A stretch of DNA of 64,000 nucleotides. Origin: Pseudomonadota bacterium. Lineage in GTDB: Bacteria > Pseudomonadota > Gammaproteobacteria > Steroidobacterales > Steroidobacteraceae. Below are positions 53,438-62,864 of this stretch, piece after piece (position 1 is the stretch's first letter; the number at the start of each line of letters is the position of its first letter). Under the pieces are notes generated by a model that saw only the letters and a program-made list of their open reading frames with translations, did not search any database and had not been told where the DNA came from. Made by a program: the position numbers and the translations under genes. The stretch covers positions 1 through 64,000 of the forward strand of contig JAJYTX010000002.1 of the NCBI GenBank assembly GCA_021792815.1. The letters run 5' to 3'.

Positions 53438-54913
53438 TCAGCGTTTGTAACGGATGTAGTCATAGATGTTGAGGTAATCGGCGCCGGGGCGGTTCCACGA
53501 ATGGTCGCAGCGCATGGCGTTTTCCATCAGGCCGCGAAACGCCTGCGGACGGTCGTACCAGAGCCGGATGGCGCGCCTCAGCGCCGACTCGATCCCCGGG
53601 GGGTCGGCCTGATGGAAGACGTAGCCGTTGCGCTCCGGGGAGGGGCTTGCGCTGTAGTCGCAGTCGAAGACGGTGTCGAGCAGCCCCCCGACCGCGCGCA
53701 CGATGGGGATCGTGCCGTACCGCATGGCGATCATCTGCGTGAGGCCGCAGGGCTCGAACAGGCTCGGCATGATCATCATGTCCGCGCCCGCGTAGATGAG
53801 GTGCGCCAGCTCGTCGCTGAAGCCGATCTCCAGGTGGCAGTCCGGATCCTCGTTGAGCTGGCGCTTGAGACTGCAGAATTGGCCGTGGACGCCGTTCTCC
53901 GACCCCGACCCCAGGAGCACGAACTGCGCGCCGTGCTGACGTGAATAGAAGATCGCGTGGCGGATGAGATCGACGCCTTTCTGCGGATCGAGCCTTCCGA
54001 CGTACGCGACGATGGGCTTGAAGTCCCTGCGCAGCCAGAACCGCTCCCTGAGCGCTTCCTTGTTCGCATACTTGCGCTCGAGGCAGTGGACGCCGTAGCG
54101 ATGCGGGATGCGCCGGTCGACTTCCGGGTTCCATGCGTCGTAGTCGACGCCGTTCAGCACGCCGCCGAATTTTCCCTGGTGCACGGCGAGGCAGTGGCCG
54201 AGCCCGAAGCCCTGGTCGGTGTGCATCGCCTCCCAGGCGTGCCGAGGCGAGACTGTGGTGATGAAGTTCGAATAGAGGAGGGCGCCCTTCATCAGGTTGA
54301 GCGCACTGGCGTTGGAATCGTCGCGCATCCTGAGCGGATCGAAATAGTACTGCGGCTTTCCCAAGCCCGTCGCCCACAGGACATCCTCCCCCGCGATCCC
54401 CTGGTGGCGGAAATTGTGCACCGTGAAGCACACGCGCTGATCGTGCATGCCGTGGTATTGATAGATCTCATAGAGGAGCACCGGCGCGAGCGCGGTGTGC
54501 CAGTCGTGGCAGTGGATCACATCGGGGCGCTTGCCCGACTGCAGCAGGAACTCGAGCGCCGCCTTGGAGAAGAACGCGAACCGCAAGGTCTCGTCCGCGA
54601 AGCCGTAGTAGGCGCCGCGGTTGAAAAACCGATCGCGCGCATGCGGCTCGATGAAGAAGCACTTGCGTCCGTGCACGAAGCCGAACCAGACCGAGCAGCC
54701 AATCGCCCCGCCGTACCAGGGGACCCGGAGGTCCTCGTGCACGAGGTGAAGTCCCCAGATGTGCTCGTAGCGCATGCAGTCATATTTCGGCAGAACGATT
54801 TCCACCGCGTGCCCGCGCAGCTCCAACTCCCGGCTGAGGCCGGAAACGACATCACCCAGGCCTCCGGCCTGTGCCGCCGGCGAGCACTCCGAGGCCACCA
54901 TCACGATGTACAT
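53438..54913 (-). CDS. glgA: Glycogen synthase (GT5 family)
   Basis: 491 aa if it starts at the conserved MYIVMVASECSPAAQAGGLG. An upstream in-frame ATG at 54970 has AGGAG at good spacing and would add 19 residues, so the true start may be there. GT5 features: GGLGDVVSGL near the N-terminus, DVIHCHDWHTALAP, VLNGVDYDAWNPE, YVGRLDPQKGVDLI, and the donor site PSLFEPCGLTQMIAMRYGTI. The usual KxGGL lysine is Gln here (AQAGGL). It transfers glucose from ADP-glucose to glycogen. Cotranscribed with the GH57 gene. Confidence 0.92.
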   Translation of the reverse strand: MYIVMVASECSPAAQAGGLGDVVSGLSRELELRGHAVEIVLPKYDCMRYEHIWGLHLVHEDLRVPWYGGAIGCSVWFGFVHGRKCFFIEPHARDRFFNRGAYYGFADETLRFAFFSKAALEFLLQSGKRPDVIHCHDWHTALAPVLLYEIYQYHGMHDQRVCFTVHNFRHQGIAGEDVLWATGLGKPQYYFDPLRMRDDSNASALNLMKGALLYSNFITTVSPRHAWEAMHTDQGFGLGHCLAVHQGKFGGVLNGVDYDAWNPEVDRRIPHRYGVHCLERKYANKEALRERFWLRRDFKPIVAYVGRLDPQKGVDLIRHAIFYSRQHGAQFVLLGSGSENGVHGQFCSLKRQLNEDPDCHLEIGFSDELAHLIYAGADMMIMPSLFEPCGLTQMIAMRYGTIPIVRAVGGLLDTVFDCDYSASPSPERNGYVFHQADPPGIESALRRAIRLWYDRPQAFRGLMENAMRCDHSWNRPGADYLNIYDYIRYKR

Positions 54914-55131
54914 AGGCGAAGCGTATCCGCATAAGATGACCGTTCCGCTGATGCTCGGGCCTGAACTCATCCCCGCGCTCCTGCCGCGACCGGCCGGAGC
55001 GCCAGCCGGGCATTCGGATGCAGCTCCAGGGCGGTTGAGGCCCGGCAGCGTAGTCAGGCGCCCGCCGCGCCGGCCATACGGGAAAACCACGCGCAGCGCT
55101 CCTCCTTCGAGCGCCGCGGACGGGGTTCAGC

Positions 55132-56673
55132 TCAGGTGCCGGCGCTCAAGGTGGTGAGCAATGTCAGCATCTCTTCGGCCCTCAACGGCTTGCTCGCGAC
55201 GCACAGGTCCGGATCACGAGGCAGGTCGCGGATCACCCTGGAGGTGTCGGCGGTGACGAGCACCGCTTTCAGCGACCGGCCGAGCGTCTCGCGCAGCGCC
55301 GTGATCACCTGCGTGCCGGTGAGGCCGTCCGACAGATGGTAGTCGGTCACCAGGATGTCCACGCCTGCCGCGGCGACTTCGAGCGCTTCCTCGAGTGTGG
55401 CGACGGCCATTACCCGGTAGCCCTCCACGCTCAACAGCATCCGAGTGGCGTCCCGTACCCAGGCATCGTCCTCGACCAGGAGCACGCGTTGCACGCGCCG
55501 GGCGCCGGTGGCGGCGGCGGCATCGGGTACGGCCGCCGGGCGCGGCGGCGCCTCCCGGCCGGTGGCCGCCGGCAGCAGCAGCGAGAACGAGGAGCCTTCA
55601 CCGGGCTGCGAGCGCACCTCCAGGCGCAGGCCGAGCAGCTCGACGATCCGCTTGACGATCGAGAGCCCGAGGCCGTATCCGTCGCGCGCCCGGTTGGTGG
55701 CGACGCCAACCTGGTAGAACTCGTCGTAGATGCAGGAGAGCTGGCTTGCGGGGATGCCGATCCCGGTATCGAGCACCTCCAGGCGCAGAAGCGAGCCCGG
55801 CATCAGCATGCAATTGAGCGCCACCTTCCCGCGGCACGTGTATTTGATCGCGTTCGAGACGAGGTTGCGCAGCACCTGCTCGATGAGCGAGGGGTCGCTG
55901 TGCGCGCGCACCGTCGATTCGGCGATCTCCAGCTTCAGGTGCTTGTCCGCGGCAATGCCGGCGAATTCCCGCCGGAGCTCCTCGAAGATCACCGCCACCG
56001 GAAAGTCCACGGGGTCGGGCTTCACCGCGCCGGACTCGAGTTTGCTGATGTCGAGCAGCGCATTGATGAGCCGCGACATCGCCCCGATCGCCTGTTCCTG
56101 CTGTGTGAGGATCTGTGCGACATCGGCGTCCGCCACGACCCGCCGCAGTGTCCCGTTCAGCAGGGCGAGGGTCTGCAGCGGCTGACGCAGGTCGTGGCTC
56201 GCCGTGGCGAGGAAGCGGTTCTTGGCCTGGCTCGCGCGCTGCGCGGACTCGCGCGCCTGCTCCGCAGCGGTGCGCGCCGCGATGAGTTCGCGCTCGATGC
56301 GCTTTCGGCCGCTCGCGTCGCGGATGGCCGCCGCGACGAGCAGGCCGTCGGGACCCTCGATGGGGCTCAAGCTGACCTCGAGCGCAATCTCGGCGCCATC
56401 GCGCCGCAGGCCGGCGAGCTCCAGCCCCTGGCCCATGGGCCGCACGTGCGGCCGGCGCAGATACTCCTCGCGGTGCGCCGCGTGCCGCTCCCGGAACGGC
56501 TCGGGCATCAGGCTGTCGACATTGCAGCCGATGAGTTCGGCCCGATCGCATCCGAAGAGGCTCCCGGCCCGAAGGTTGGCGAAAAGGATCGTGCCGGCGG
56601 CATTCGTGATGATCATCGCATCCGGGATATCCTCGAGCGCGAGGCGCGCGAGATCAGGAGGGGGCGTGAGCAT
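55132..56673 (-). CDS. PAS hybrid histidine kinase with receiver
   Basis: 513 aa from the ATG at 56673 (MLTPPPDLARLALEDIPDAM). No membrane segments. PAS domain (AMIITNAAGTILFANLRAGS), HisKA (FLATASHDLRQPLQTLALL), HATPase_c (LRNLVSNAIKYTCRG, VLDTGIGIPA, GYGLGLSIVKRIV), receiver (RVLLVEDDAWVRDATRMLL, Asp in ILVTDYHLSDG, Lys in VASKPLR). Closely related in its core to the CHASE3 hybrid kinase at 40.8-42.9 kb, lacking its membrane part. It is divergent from the NarL-type regulator gene, so they may be a pair. Confidence 0.92.
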   Translation of the reverse strand: MLTPPPDLARLALEDIPDAMIITNAAGTILFANLRAGSLFGCDRAELIGCNVDSLMPEPFRERHAAHREEYLRRPHVRPMGQGLELAGLRRDGAEIALEVSLSPIEGPDGLLVAAAIRDASGRKRIERELIAARTAAEQARESAQRASQAKNRFLATASHDLRQPLQTLALLNGTLRRVVADADVAQILTQQEQAIGAMSRLINALLDISKLESGAVKPDPVDFPVAVIFEELRREFAGIAADKHLKLEIAESTVRAHSDPSLIEQVLRNLVSNAIKYTCRGKVALNCMLMPGSLLRLEVLDTGIGIPASQLSCIYDEFYQVGVATNRARDGYGLGLSIVKRIVELLGLRLEVRSQPGEGSSFSLLLPAATGREAPPRPAAVPDAAAATGARRVQRVLLVEDDAWVRDATRMLLSVEGYRVMAVATLEEALEVAAAGVDILVTDYHLSDGLTGTQVITALRETLGRSLKAVLVTADTSRVIRDLPRDPDLCVASKPLRAEEMLTLLTTLSAGT

Positions 56674-56939
56674 GGTCCATGCATCTCCCTGGTGTTGCCG
56701 CCGTATCGATTCGATGAGGCGTTCTCGGGGTGGACCGAGACGGTGCACATAATCCGGTGCTCGCGTGCGGTTCGGCAATCGGATGCGCCACTAGCGAGGA
56801 ATGGCGGAATCCACCAGCCCAAGGCGGCATCGGCAGCGCCCGATTCGCCCCGGCGCCCCGGCCAAGGGAGCGGGCGGAGGTTTCCTTCGCAAGATGGGAT
56901 GGTTACCATGCTGCGGGGGACAGGAGACTGGGGATTGCC

Positions 56940-57617
56940 ATGATGTGCGTGGGTCGAAGCCCATCCCGGTTCAAGCGGATACGCATTGCGGTCGTGGACG
57001 ATCACCCGCTCGTGCGCGAGGGCCTGGCGGCGCGCATCTCGACCCAGCCGGACTGGGAGGTTTGTTGTGGCGCCGCGGATCCCGAGGAGGCTCTGGCGCT
57101 CATCCGCGCGGGCGGGCCGGACCTTGCGATCGTCGATCTGGCGCTCAAACACGGCAGCGGGCTCGATCTGATCAAGCAGCTCGCCGCCAACACCCCCGCG
57201 CCGAAGATCCTGGTGGTGAGCGCCTACGAGGAGGAGCTGTTCGCCGAGCGCGTGCTCAGGGCCGGCGCCCAGGGCTATCTCAACAAGCAGGAGCTGCACG
57301 GCTCGGTGATCGAGGCGATCCGCACGGTGCTGCGCGGGGGGGTCTATCTCAGCGCCGCCATGACCGAGAGGATCGCCAAGCAGGTGATCTCGGGCCAGGG
57401 CGCCCCGCGCGGTCTCGATGCGCTCAGCAACCGGGAGATGCAGGTGTTCGAGCTCATCGGCCATGGACAGGGCACGCGCGAGATCGCCGAGCAGCTGCGC
57501 CTGAGCGTGCACACGATCGAGTCGCATCGCGAGAACATCCGCATGAAGCTCGGCCTGCGCAACGGCACGGAGCTGCTGCGCCGGGCGGTGTCGTGGGCGC
57601 TCGGGGGCGGGGATTGA
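56940..57617 (+). CDS. NarL/FixJ-family response regulator
   Basis: 225 aa from tandem ATGs at 56940/56943. Receiver domain with IRIAVVDDHPLVREGLAARI, phosphoacceptor Asp in LAIVDLALKHGSG, and LVVSAYEEELFAERVLRAGA, Lys in GYLNKQE. C-terminal LuxR-type helix-turn-helix LSNREMQVFELIGHGQGTRE and AEQLRLSVHTIESHRENI. Likely partner of the HisKA_3 kinase encoded convergently 6 bp downstream (kinases of that family usually pair with NarL-type regulators) and possibly of the divergent hybrid kinase. Confidence 0.93.
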   Translation: MMCVGRSPSRFKRIRIAVVDDHPLVREGLAARISTQPDWEVCCGAADPEEALALIRAGGPDLAIVDLALKHGSGLDLIKQLAANTPAPKILVVSAYEEELFAERVLRAGAQGYLNKQELHGSVIEAIRTVLRGGVYLSAAMTERIAKQVISGQGAPRGLDALSNREMQVFELIGHGQGTREIAEQLRLSVHTIESHRENIRMKLGLRNGTELLRRAVSWALGGGD

Positions 57618-57623
57618 CCTGAC

Positions 57624-59441
57624 CTACTGTCCGGGCGTGTCCGGTTGCGCCGGCAGGATGCAGGCGATCCTCGTGCCGCCGCCGGGCTGGGATTCGGCGA
57701 TGAACCGGCCTCCGATGAGCGAGCAGCGGTGCTCCATCAGCCGCAGGCCCACCCCCGCGCCCTGTTGGATCCGCCCGGGAGACGGCAGGCCGATGCCGTT
57801 GTCGCTCACCTCCAGCATCACCCCACCCTCGGGCGCAGCGAGCCGGATCGTGATGCGATCGGCGTTGGAATGGCGGGCGGCGTTGCGCACCGCCTCCTGC
57901 GCGATGCGGTACAGGTGGGTGGCAACGTCGGCATCCGGTATGCGCACCCGTGAGGGCTCGAACAGGCAGGCGAGGGCGAACGTCTCGCGGGTGCTGCGCG
58001 CCAGCTCGGCGAGCGCGGGCGCGAGGCTCTGCGCATCGACGGGGAGGGGCACCAGGCCGCGCGCGAGGGCGTGCAGGCGCTCGTTCGCCGCCGCGATGCC
58101 CTGCGCCAGGCGCTGCGCGAGATCCCGGGACGCCTCCGCGCGCGAGGGCAGGATGTCGCAGAGCGTCTGGGCGAGCAGTCCGAGTCCGGCGAGTTCCTGC
58201 TGGATGCCATCGTGCAGCTCCTGGCCGATGCGCTGCTGCTCGACGGCGGCCACGCTCGCGACCTCCTGCTGCAGCGATTTGATCTGCGTGATGTCGATCC
58301 AGGCGATCACCGCGCCGATGGCGCGGCCGCCGGCGACATAGGGCCGGATTCGCCGCAGATACCAGCGGCGCTCCCCCGCGGGCAGATCCCTCTCGGCGGG
58401 CCTCGCGGTGTCGATGGCGCGGCGCACCTCCTGCTCGAGCACGGAGTCGATGAGCGTCGAGGCGATCTGCTTGAGCGGCAGTCCCACATCGCTGCCGCCC
58501 AATCCAAGAAGCCGTGCGGCGCTCGCCGTGAAGCGCCGGACCCGCAGATCGCGGTCCAGGAAGAGCACGACGATGTCGGTTGCATCGATCAGGTTGGACA
58601 GATCGTCCGTGGCGGCATTGAGCGAGCGCACCCGGTGCTCGAGCTCCACGTTGAGAACGGCCAGCTCCTCATTGAGGGATTTGAGCCGGCTGTTCGAGTC
58701 GTGCAGCTCCTCCTTCCCCCCCTCGATCTCGGCGCCCATCGAGGCGATCTTGCGGTTGGCGCTGCGCAGCTGTTCCTCGAGCCGCGCCAGACGCCGATGC
58801 GGCAGGCTCGATCCGCCCTCCACGCCGTGGAGCTCGAGAGGCTCTTCCCGGTGGCGCGCGCGATAGATCGGCCAGTCGACGGAGGCGGACTCGAAGAGTG
58901 ACTCGAGCGGCCCGGCGGGCAGAGGCTTCGCGAGCAGAAGCCAGCCGCCCTCCTTCAAGGCGAAGTGGAACCGTTGCGCGAGCCGGCTCATCGCCCCGGG
59001 CGTAAGCTTCGGCGGCAGGTCGCGGCAGCACAGGAGGTCAAGACCGGTGAAGATCGGCGGATCGCGCAACACATCGTGTTGGCCGAACAGCACCCGCTCG
59101 CGCAACGGAGCGCAGATCCGGTAGTCGAGCGATTCGGTCCTCTCGAGGAAGCGCGCGACGCGCCGAGCCGAGAGCTCACCCGCGATGCGCTGCGGGTAGA
59201 CGCCCCGGCGTGCGCGCGCGAGGGCCGCTTCGTCCGGATCGGTCGCAAAAAGCCGGATATGCGGCTGCAGATACGCCGCCTCGAAGCGCTCCCATAATGC
59301 GATCGCAAGCGAATAGGCCTCCTCGCCCGTCGAGCACGAGGGTACCCACGCCCGCAAAGGCGATGCGGCGCTCGTCGCGGGCAGATCCGGCGAGAGGAGC
59401 GCGGCCAACGTCTCCAGGGCTTGCGGCTGGCGAAAGAACAT
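57624..59441 (-). CDS. CheR-like/PAS/HisKA_3 histidine kinase
   Basis: 605 aa from the ATG at 59441 (MFFRQPQALETLAALLSPDL); the start is uncertain because the frame stays open into the preceding gene. Residues 1-200 resemble the methyltransferase half of CheR (AWVPSCSTGEEAYSLAIALW, LFATDPDEAALARARRGVYP), but the CRNxLIYL block is CRDLPPKL. A coiled coil (LKSLNEELAVLNVELEHRVR) follows, then PAS (ATDIVVLFLDRDLRVRRFTA), then HisKA_3 (QQRIGQELHDGIQQELAGLG) and ATPase (YRIAQEAVRNAARHSNADRI, VSDNGIGLPS). The kinase half looks intact. It starts 14 nt after the CheB-CheR gene. Confidence 0.88.
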   Translation of the reverse strand: MFFRQPQALETLAALLSPDLPATSAASPLRAWVPSCSTGEEAYSLAIALWERFEAAYLQPHIRLFATDPDEAALARARRGVYPQRIAGELSARRVARFLERTESLDYRICAPLRERVLFGQHDVLRDPPIFTGLDLLCCRDLPPKLTPGAMSRLAQRFHFALKEGGWLLLAKPLPAGPLESLFESASVDWPIYRARHREEPLELHGVEGGSSLPHRRLARLEEQLRSANRKIASMGAEIEGGKEELHDSNSRLKSLNEELAVLNVELEHRVRSLNAATDDLSNLIDATDIVVLFLDRDLRVRRFTASAARLLGLGGSDVGLPLKQIASTLIDSVLEQEVRRAIDTARPAERDLPAGERRWYLRRIRPYVAGGRAIGAVIAWIDITQIKSLQQEVASVAAVEQQRIGQELHDGIQQELAGLGLLAQTLCDILPSRAEASRDLAQRLAQGIAAANERLHALARGLVPLPVDAQSLAPALAELARSTRETFALACLFEPSRVRIPDADVATHLYRIAQEAVRNAARHSNADRITIRLAAPEGGVMLEVSDNGIGLPSPGRIQQGAGVGLRLMEHRCSLIGGRFIAESQPGGGTRIACILPAQPDTPGQ

Positions 59442-59455
59442 GAGCGACCCAACGG

Positions 59456-62400
59456 TCAAGGTCCGGCATCGCCGTGCGGCCCGGCAAGCGGCTGAGACTC
59501 CCTCGGTGTCCCGGTCTGTGCGAGTCGGTCCCGGTCGGCTCGATTGTCGATCAGGTCCGCCGCCCACTGGCCGAGCAGGTCGCCGAGCTGCCTGTCCCGC
59601 TCCGAGAACGGGTGCGGCTCGCGGAAGTGCACGGACAGCACCCCGAGCAATGCTCCGCTGCGGGAGATGAGCGGAGTCGACTGCACCGCCCGGTAGCCGG
59701 CGCGATTCGCGGCCTCGCGATCCGGAGCGGATCCGGCATCGACTGTGACGTCCGGGATTTGTGCGGTCGCGCGGGTGCGCAGCGCGCGGCCCCAGCTGGT
59801 GGCGTCCTCGGCGCCTAGCGAGCGCAGCTGCACGGGAAAATCCGATCGGAAGCCGTGCTGCGCCACGATCTGCAGCCGCCTGGAGCCGCTCTCGAGCAGC
59901 TGCACGTTGCCGAAATCGGCATGGTGCAGCTCGATGGCGCTGGCGAGGACTTGATCGAGCGCCTCCGGGGTATTGGCCGCGGCGGCGGCGGCGATGGTCA
60001 TGCGGTGAAGGCTGCGCAGTGTCTCGAGCTCGGCGGCCTCGCGCAGCTCGCTGGCGCGCAGGACTGACTCGGCGGTCTTGATCGCGGTCACATCGACGAG
60101 AGTGATCACCACCCCATCGACGTCACGCCCGCCCGCGAGCCGGTAGGGGCTCAGGCGGGCCACGAAGGTTTTCCCGTCGCGGCTGCGGACCTCGCGCTCG
60201 ATCGGCACGGGGTTGGCGAGGACCCGGCGGGCATCCTGCTCGAGCGAGTCGTACTCGAGCGAGTGGGTGAGGTCGCCGATGGGGCGCTCGTAGTCGCGCA
60301 CCTTGACATTGAAGATCTCGCCGAGTTTCGGCGTGAAGCGCTTGATGCGCAGCTCCTGGTCGAGGAACAGCGTCGCTACGTCCGTGGCGGCCATGAGGTT
60401 CTCGAGATCGTTGTGCGCGCGCGAGACCTCATCGAGTTTCAGGTTCAGCTCATTGTTGACCGTCTGCAGCTCCTCGTTGACGCTCTGCAGCTCCTCCTTG
60501 CTGGTCTCGAGCTCCTCGGTGGTGGAGCGGTATTCCTCGTTGAGGCTCTGCAGCTCCTCGTTGGCCGCCCGCAGGTCCTCGTTGATGGACAAATGCTCAT
60601 CGCGCATGCTCTCGATGCGCTGCTCGGCCTGACGCAGCTTCTCGCGCAGCTCGCGCACCCGCTCGCTGCTCGGCTCCAGCGGTGTCGGGGCGGCATCGCT
60701 CGGCGCCAGGCCGCCGTCGAGGAAGGTGACGAGCAACTGCTCGCGCAAGTCCTTGCCCGCGGGCCGCTGCTGCACGAGCATGGCGACTTGATGCGGCCAG
60801 CCGTCGAAGTCCACGGGCACGAAGGCCGAGAGCTGCGGCTCGGGACCCTCCATCGCTCGGTTGATGAGACTGTGCAGATCATCGCGCAGCTCCGGCCTCA
60901 CGAGGTCGGTGACGCGGCGCGCCGGCGGCCCGCCGCTTTGCTGAAAGAATCGCGAGACGGTCGGGGACAGGTGCACGACATTGCCGCGGTCATCGATGAG
61001 CACACTGGGCGGGGCGATCTGCTCGAGGGTGGCGAGGTGCATCTCCACGCCCGTCGCGCGCCCCGGCGGGAGGGCTTCGCGGCCGTATCGGACGGCGCGG
61101 TGGGGCGGTGCCGAGAGCAGCTCCGGCAGCACCACCCGCGCACCGGCCCTCGAGCGGGCGAGAAAGATGCGGTGGCGGCCGTCCACCGGCTGAAACAGAT
61201 CCTCGTCGGCCGTCTCCGAGGCGCCGATGAACAGATGCCCCTCCTCGCGCAGTGCATAACGGAACACGCCCATCACCTGCTGTTGCAGGTCGTGGTCGAG
61301 ATAGATGAGCAGGTTCCGGCAGCAGATCAGGTGCAGGCGCGAGAACGGCGGGTCGCGCAGCAGATCGTGAGCGGCGAACACGATGCGGTCGCGGATGTCG
61401 CTCACTACCCGATGATGCTCATCTTCGCGGCGGAAGAACCTCTCGAGTCTCGCCTCCGAGACGTCCGCGGTGATCGACTGGGGGTAGATCCCCTCGCGCG
61501 CGACCGCGAGCGCCTTCTCATCGACGTCGGTGGCGAACACGAGCAGCTGGCTGGCGGCGCTCTTGTGCCGCTCGGTTTCCTCCTGGAACAACATCGCGAC
61601 GGTATAGGCCTCTTCGCCGCTGGCGCAGCCCGCCACCCACACGCGGATCTGCTCGTCGGGATCGGTCCGTCCGATCAGAGGGCCGATGACCTGCTCCTTG
61701 AGCGCCGCCCAGGACTCGGGGTCGCGGAAGAAGCTCGTCACCGAGATGAGGAAATCGTCGAACAGCGCCTCCACCTCGGTGAGATGCGTGCGCAGGTAGG
61801 CGAGGTAGTCGCTGATCGAGAGCTGGCCGGAGAGCTGCATGCGGCGCGAGAGGCGCCGCAGCACGGTGCTGCGCTTGTACTTCGAGAAGTCGTGCCCGGT
61901 GCGCTTTCTCAGCAGCTCGAAGATCTCCCGCAGCGCCTTCTCTTCCGTGTCGGCGATCGGCGCGGGCTCCGTGTGGACATCGAGCAGAGGCAGCAGCGGT
62001 GGAGGGTTGTGGGCCAGCTCCGCCAGGCGCTGGGCGAGCTCACGCACCGGCAGGACCACGTCGGCCACTCCTGTGGCGATCACGGCACGCGGCATCTCCG
62101 CGTACGCCGCATCGCTCGGCTCCTGTACCAGGACCAGCCCGCCCCGTCCCTTGACCGCCTTGGCCCCGACCGCCCCGTCCGAGCCGGTTCCGGAGAACAC
62201 CACGGCGAAACCGTCACCGCGCGCCTCGGCGAGTGAGCGGAACAGCAGGTCGATGGCCATGCGATGGCCGCGCGGCTGCTCGAAGGGCTCTGCGGCCACG
62301 GAGGTGTCGGTGATGATGAGCTTGCGGTCCGGCCCGATGACATAGACGTGATCGGCCAGCAGCGGCTCGGCCTCATCGCCGACCTGCACCACCGGCATGC

Positions 62401-62596
62401 GCGTGCGCCGCGCGAGGATCGCCGGCAGCTCGCTCTTGTGATCCGGGGCGAGGTGGACGACGACCACGTAGGCGAGGCCCAGATCGGTGGGCAGCGCGCC
62501 GAAGAACTCGGTCAGCGCCTCGATGCCGCCCGCCGAGGCGCCGATTCCACAGACGGGAACGGCAGCCGCGGTCGCTCCAGGGTTGTCGGTGCTCAC
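59456..62596 (-). CDS. CheB-CheR-PAS-GAF fusion protein
   Basis: 1046 aa. CheB methylesterase domain (1-190) with Ser21 in GASAGGIEAL, His48 in VVHLAPDHKS and Asp140 in FSGTGSDGAVG, and no receiver. CheR domain (about 215-480): FSKYKRSTVLRRLSRRM, SFFRDPESW, WVAGCASGEEAYTVAML (SAM site), LICCRNLLIYLDHDLQQQ. Linker PAS-like segment, long coiled coil (EELQSLNEEYRSTTEELETS), PAS (ATDVATLFLDQELRIKRFTP), and C-terminal GAF (about 890-1020, FGNVQLLESGSRRLQIVAQH). It ends without a kinase domain; its likely kinase partner is the next gene. Such fusions may methylate and demethylate sensory partners outside classical chemotaxis. Confidence 0.93.
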   Translation of the reverse strand: MSTDNPGATAAAVPVCGIGASAGGIEALTEFFGALPTDLGLAYVVVVHLAPDHKSELPAILARRTRMPVVQVGDEAEPLLADHVYVIGPDRKLIITDTSVAAEPFEQPRGHRMAIDLLFRSLAEARGDGFAVVFSGTGSDGAVGAKAVKGRGGLVLVQEPSDAAYAEMPRAVIATGVADVVLPVRELAQRLAELAHNPPPLLPLLDVHTEPAPIADTEEKALREIFELLRKRTGHDFSKYKRSTVLRRLSRRMQLSGQLSISDYLAYLRTHLTEVEALFDDFLISVTSFFRDPESWAALKEQVIGPLIGRTDPDEQIRVWVAGCASGEEAYTVAMLFQEETERHKSAASQLLVFATDVDEKALAVAREGIYPQSITADVSEARLERFFRREDEHHRVVSDIRDRIVFAAHDLLRDPPFSRLHLICCRNLLIYLDHDLQQQVMGVFRYALREEGHLFIGASETADEDLFQPVDGRHRIFLARSRAGARVVLPELLSAPPHRAVRYGREALPPGRATGVEMHLATLEQIAPPSVLIDDRGNVVHLSPTVSRFFQQSGGPPARRVTDLVRPELRDDLHSLINRAMEGPEPQLSAFVPVDFDGWPHQVAMLVQQRPAGKDLREQLLVTFLDGGLAPSDAAPTPLEPSSERVRELREKLRQAEQRIESMRDEHLSINEDLRAANEELQSLNEEYRSTTEELETSKEELQSVNEELQTVNNELNLKLDEVSRAHNDLENLMAATDVATLFLDQELRIKRFTPKLGEIFNVKVRDYERPIGDLTHSLEYDSLEQDARRVLANPVPIEREVRSRDGKTFVARLSPYRLAGGRDVDGVVITLVDVTAIKTAESVLRASELREAAELETLRSLHRMTIAAAAAANTPEALDQVLASAIELHHADFGNVQLLESGSRRLQIVAQHGFRSDFPVQLRSLGAEDATSWGRALRTRATAQIPDVTVDAGSAPDREAANRAGYRAVQSTPLISRSGALLGVLSVHFREPHPFSERDRQLGDLLGQWAADLIDNRADRDRLAQTGTPRESQPLAGPHGDAGP

Positions 62597-62864
62597 GGGA
62601 GACTCCCTTGCCGGTCCGTCCGGCCGGCTCTTCGTTCTACATGCATTGTAGTCTCATTCCAGTATCCTCATCCCCCCCCACAAGAGCGCAACCGTGCGGG
62701 AATCCCCGCGAATAAGGGGATCGGGGCCCACCACTGCAATCGGTATTCATGCGGATGCGCGTGGCGCGGTCCCACGCGGCACGGCTGCGTACTTTCCGTC
62801 ATTACCAGATCGGCGGCGCTGTTGCATGGTGAGAATGCATCGAGAGGATTCATCGGAGCCAGGC

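Noticed and set aside
60263..62236. A 657-residue frame antisense to the CheB-CheR gene
   Set aside because: Composition is low-complexity (Leu/Gln/Glu/His); the minus strand has catalytic CheB and CheR motifs.
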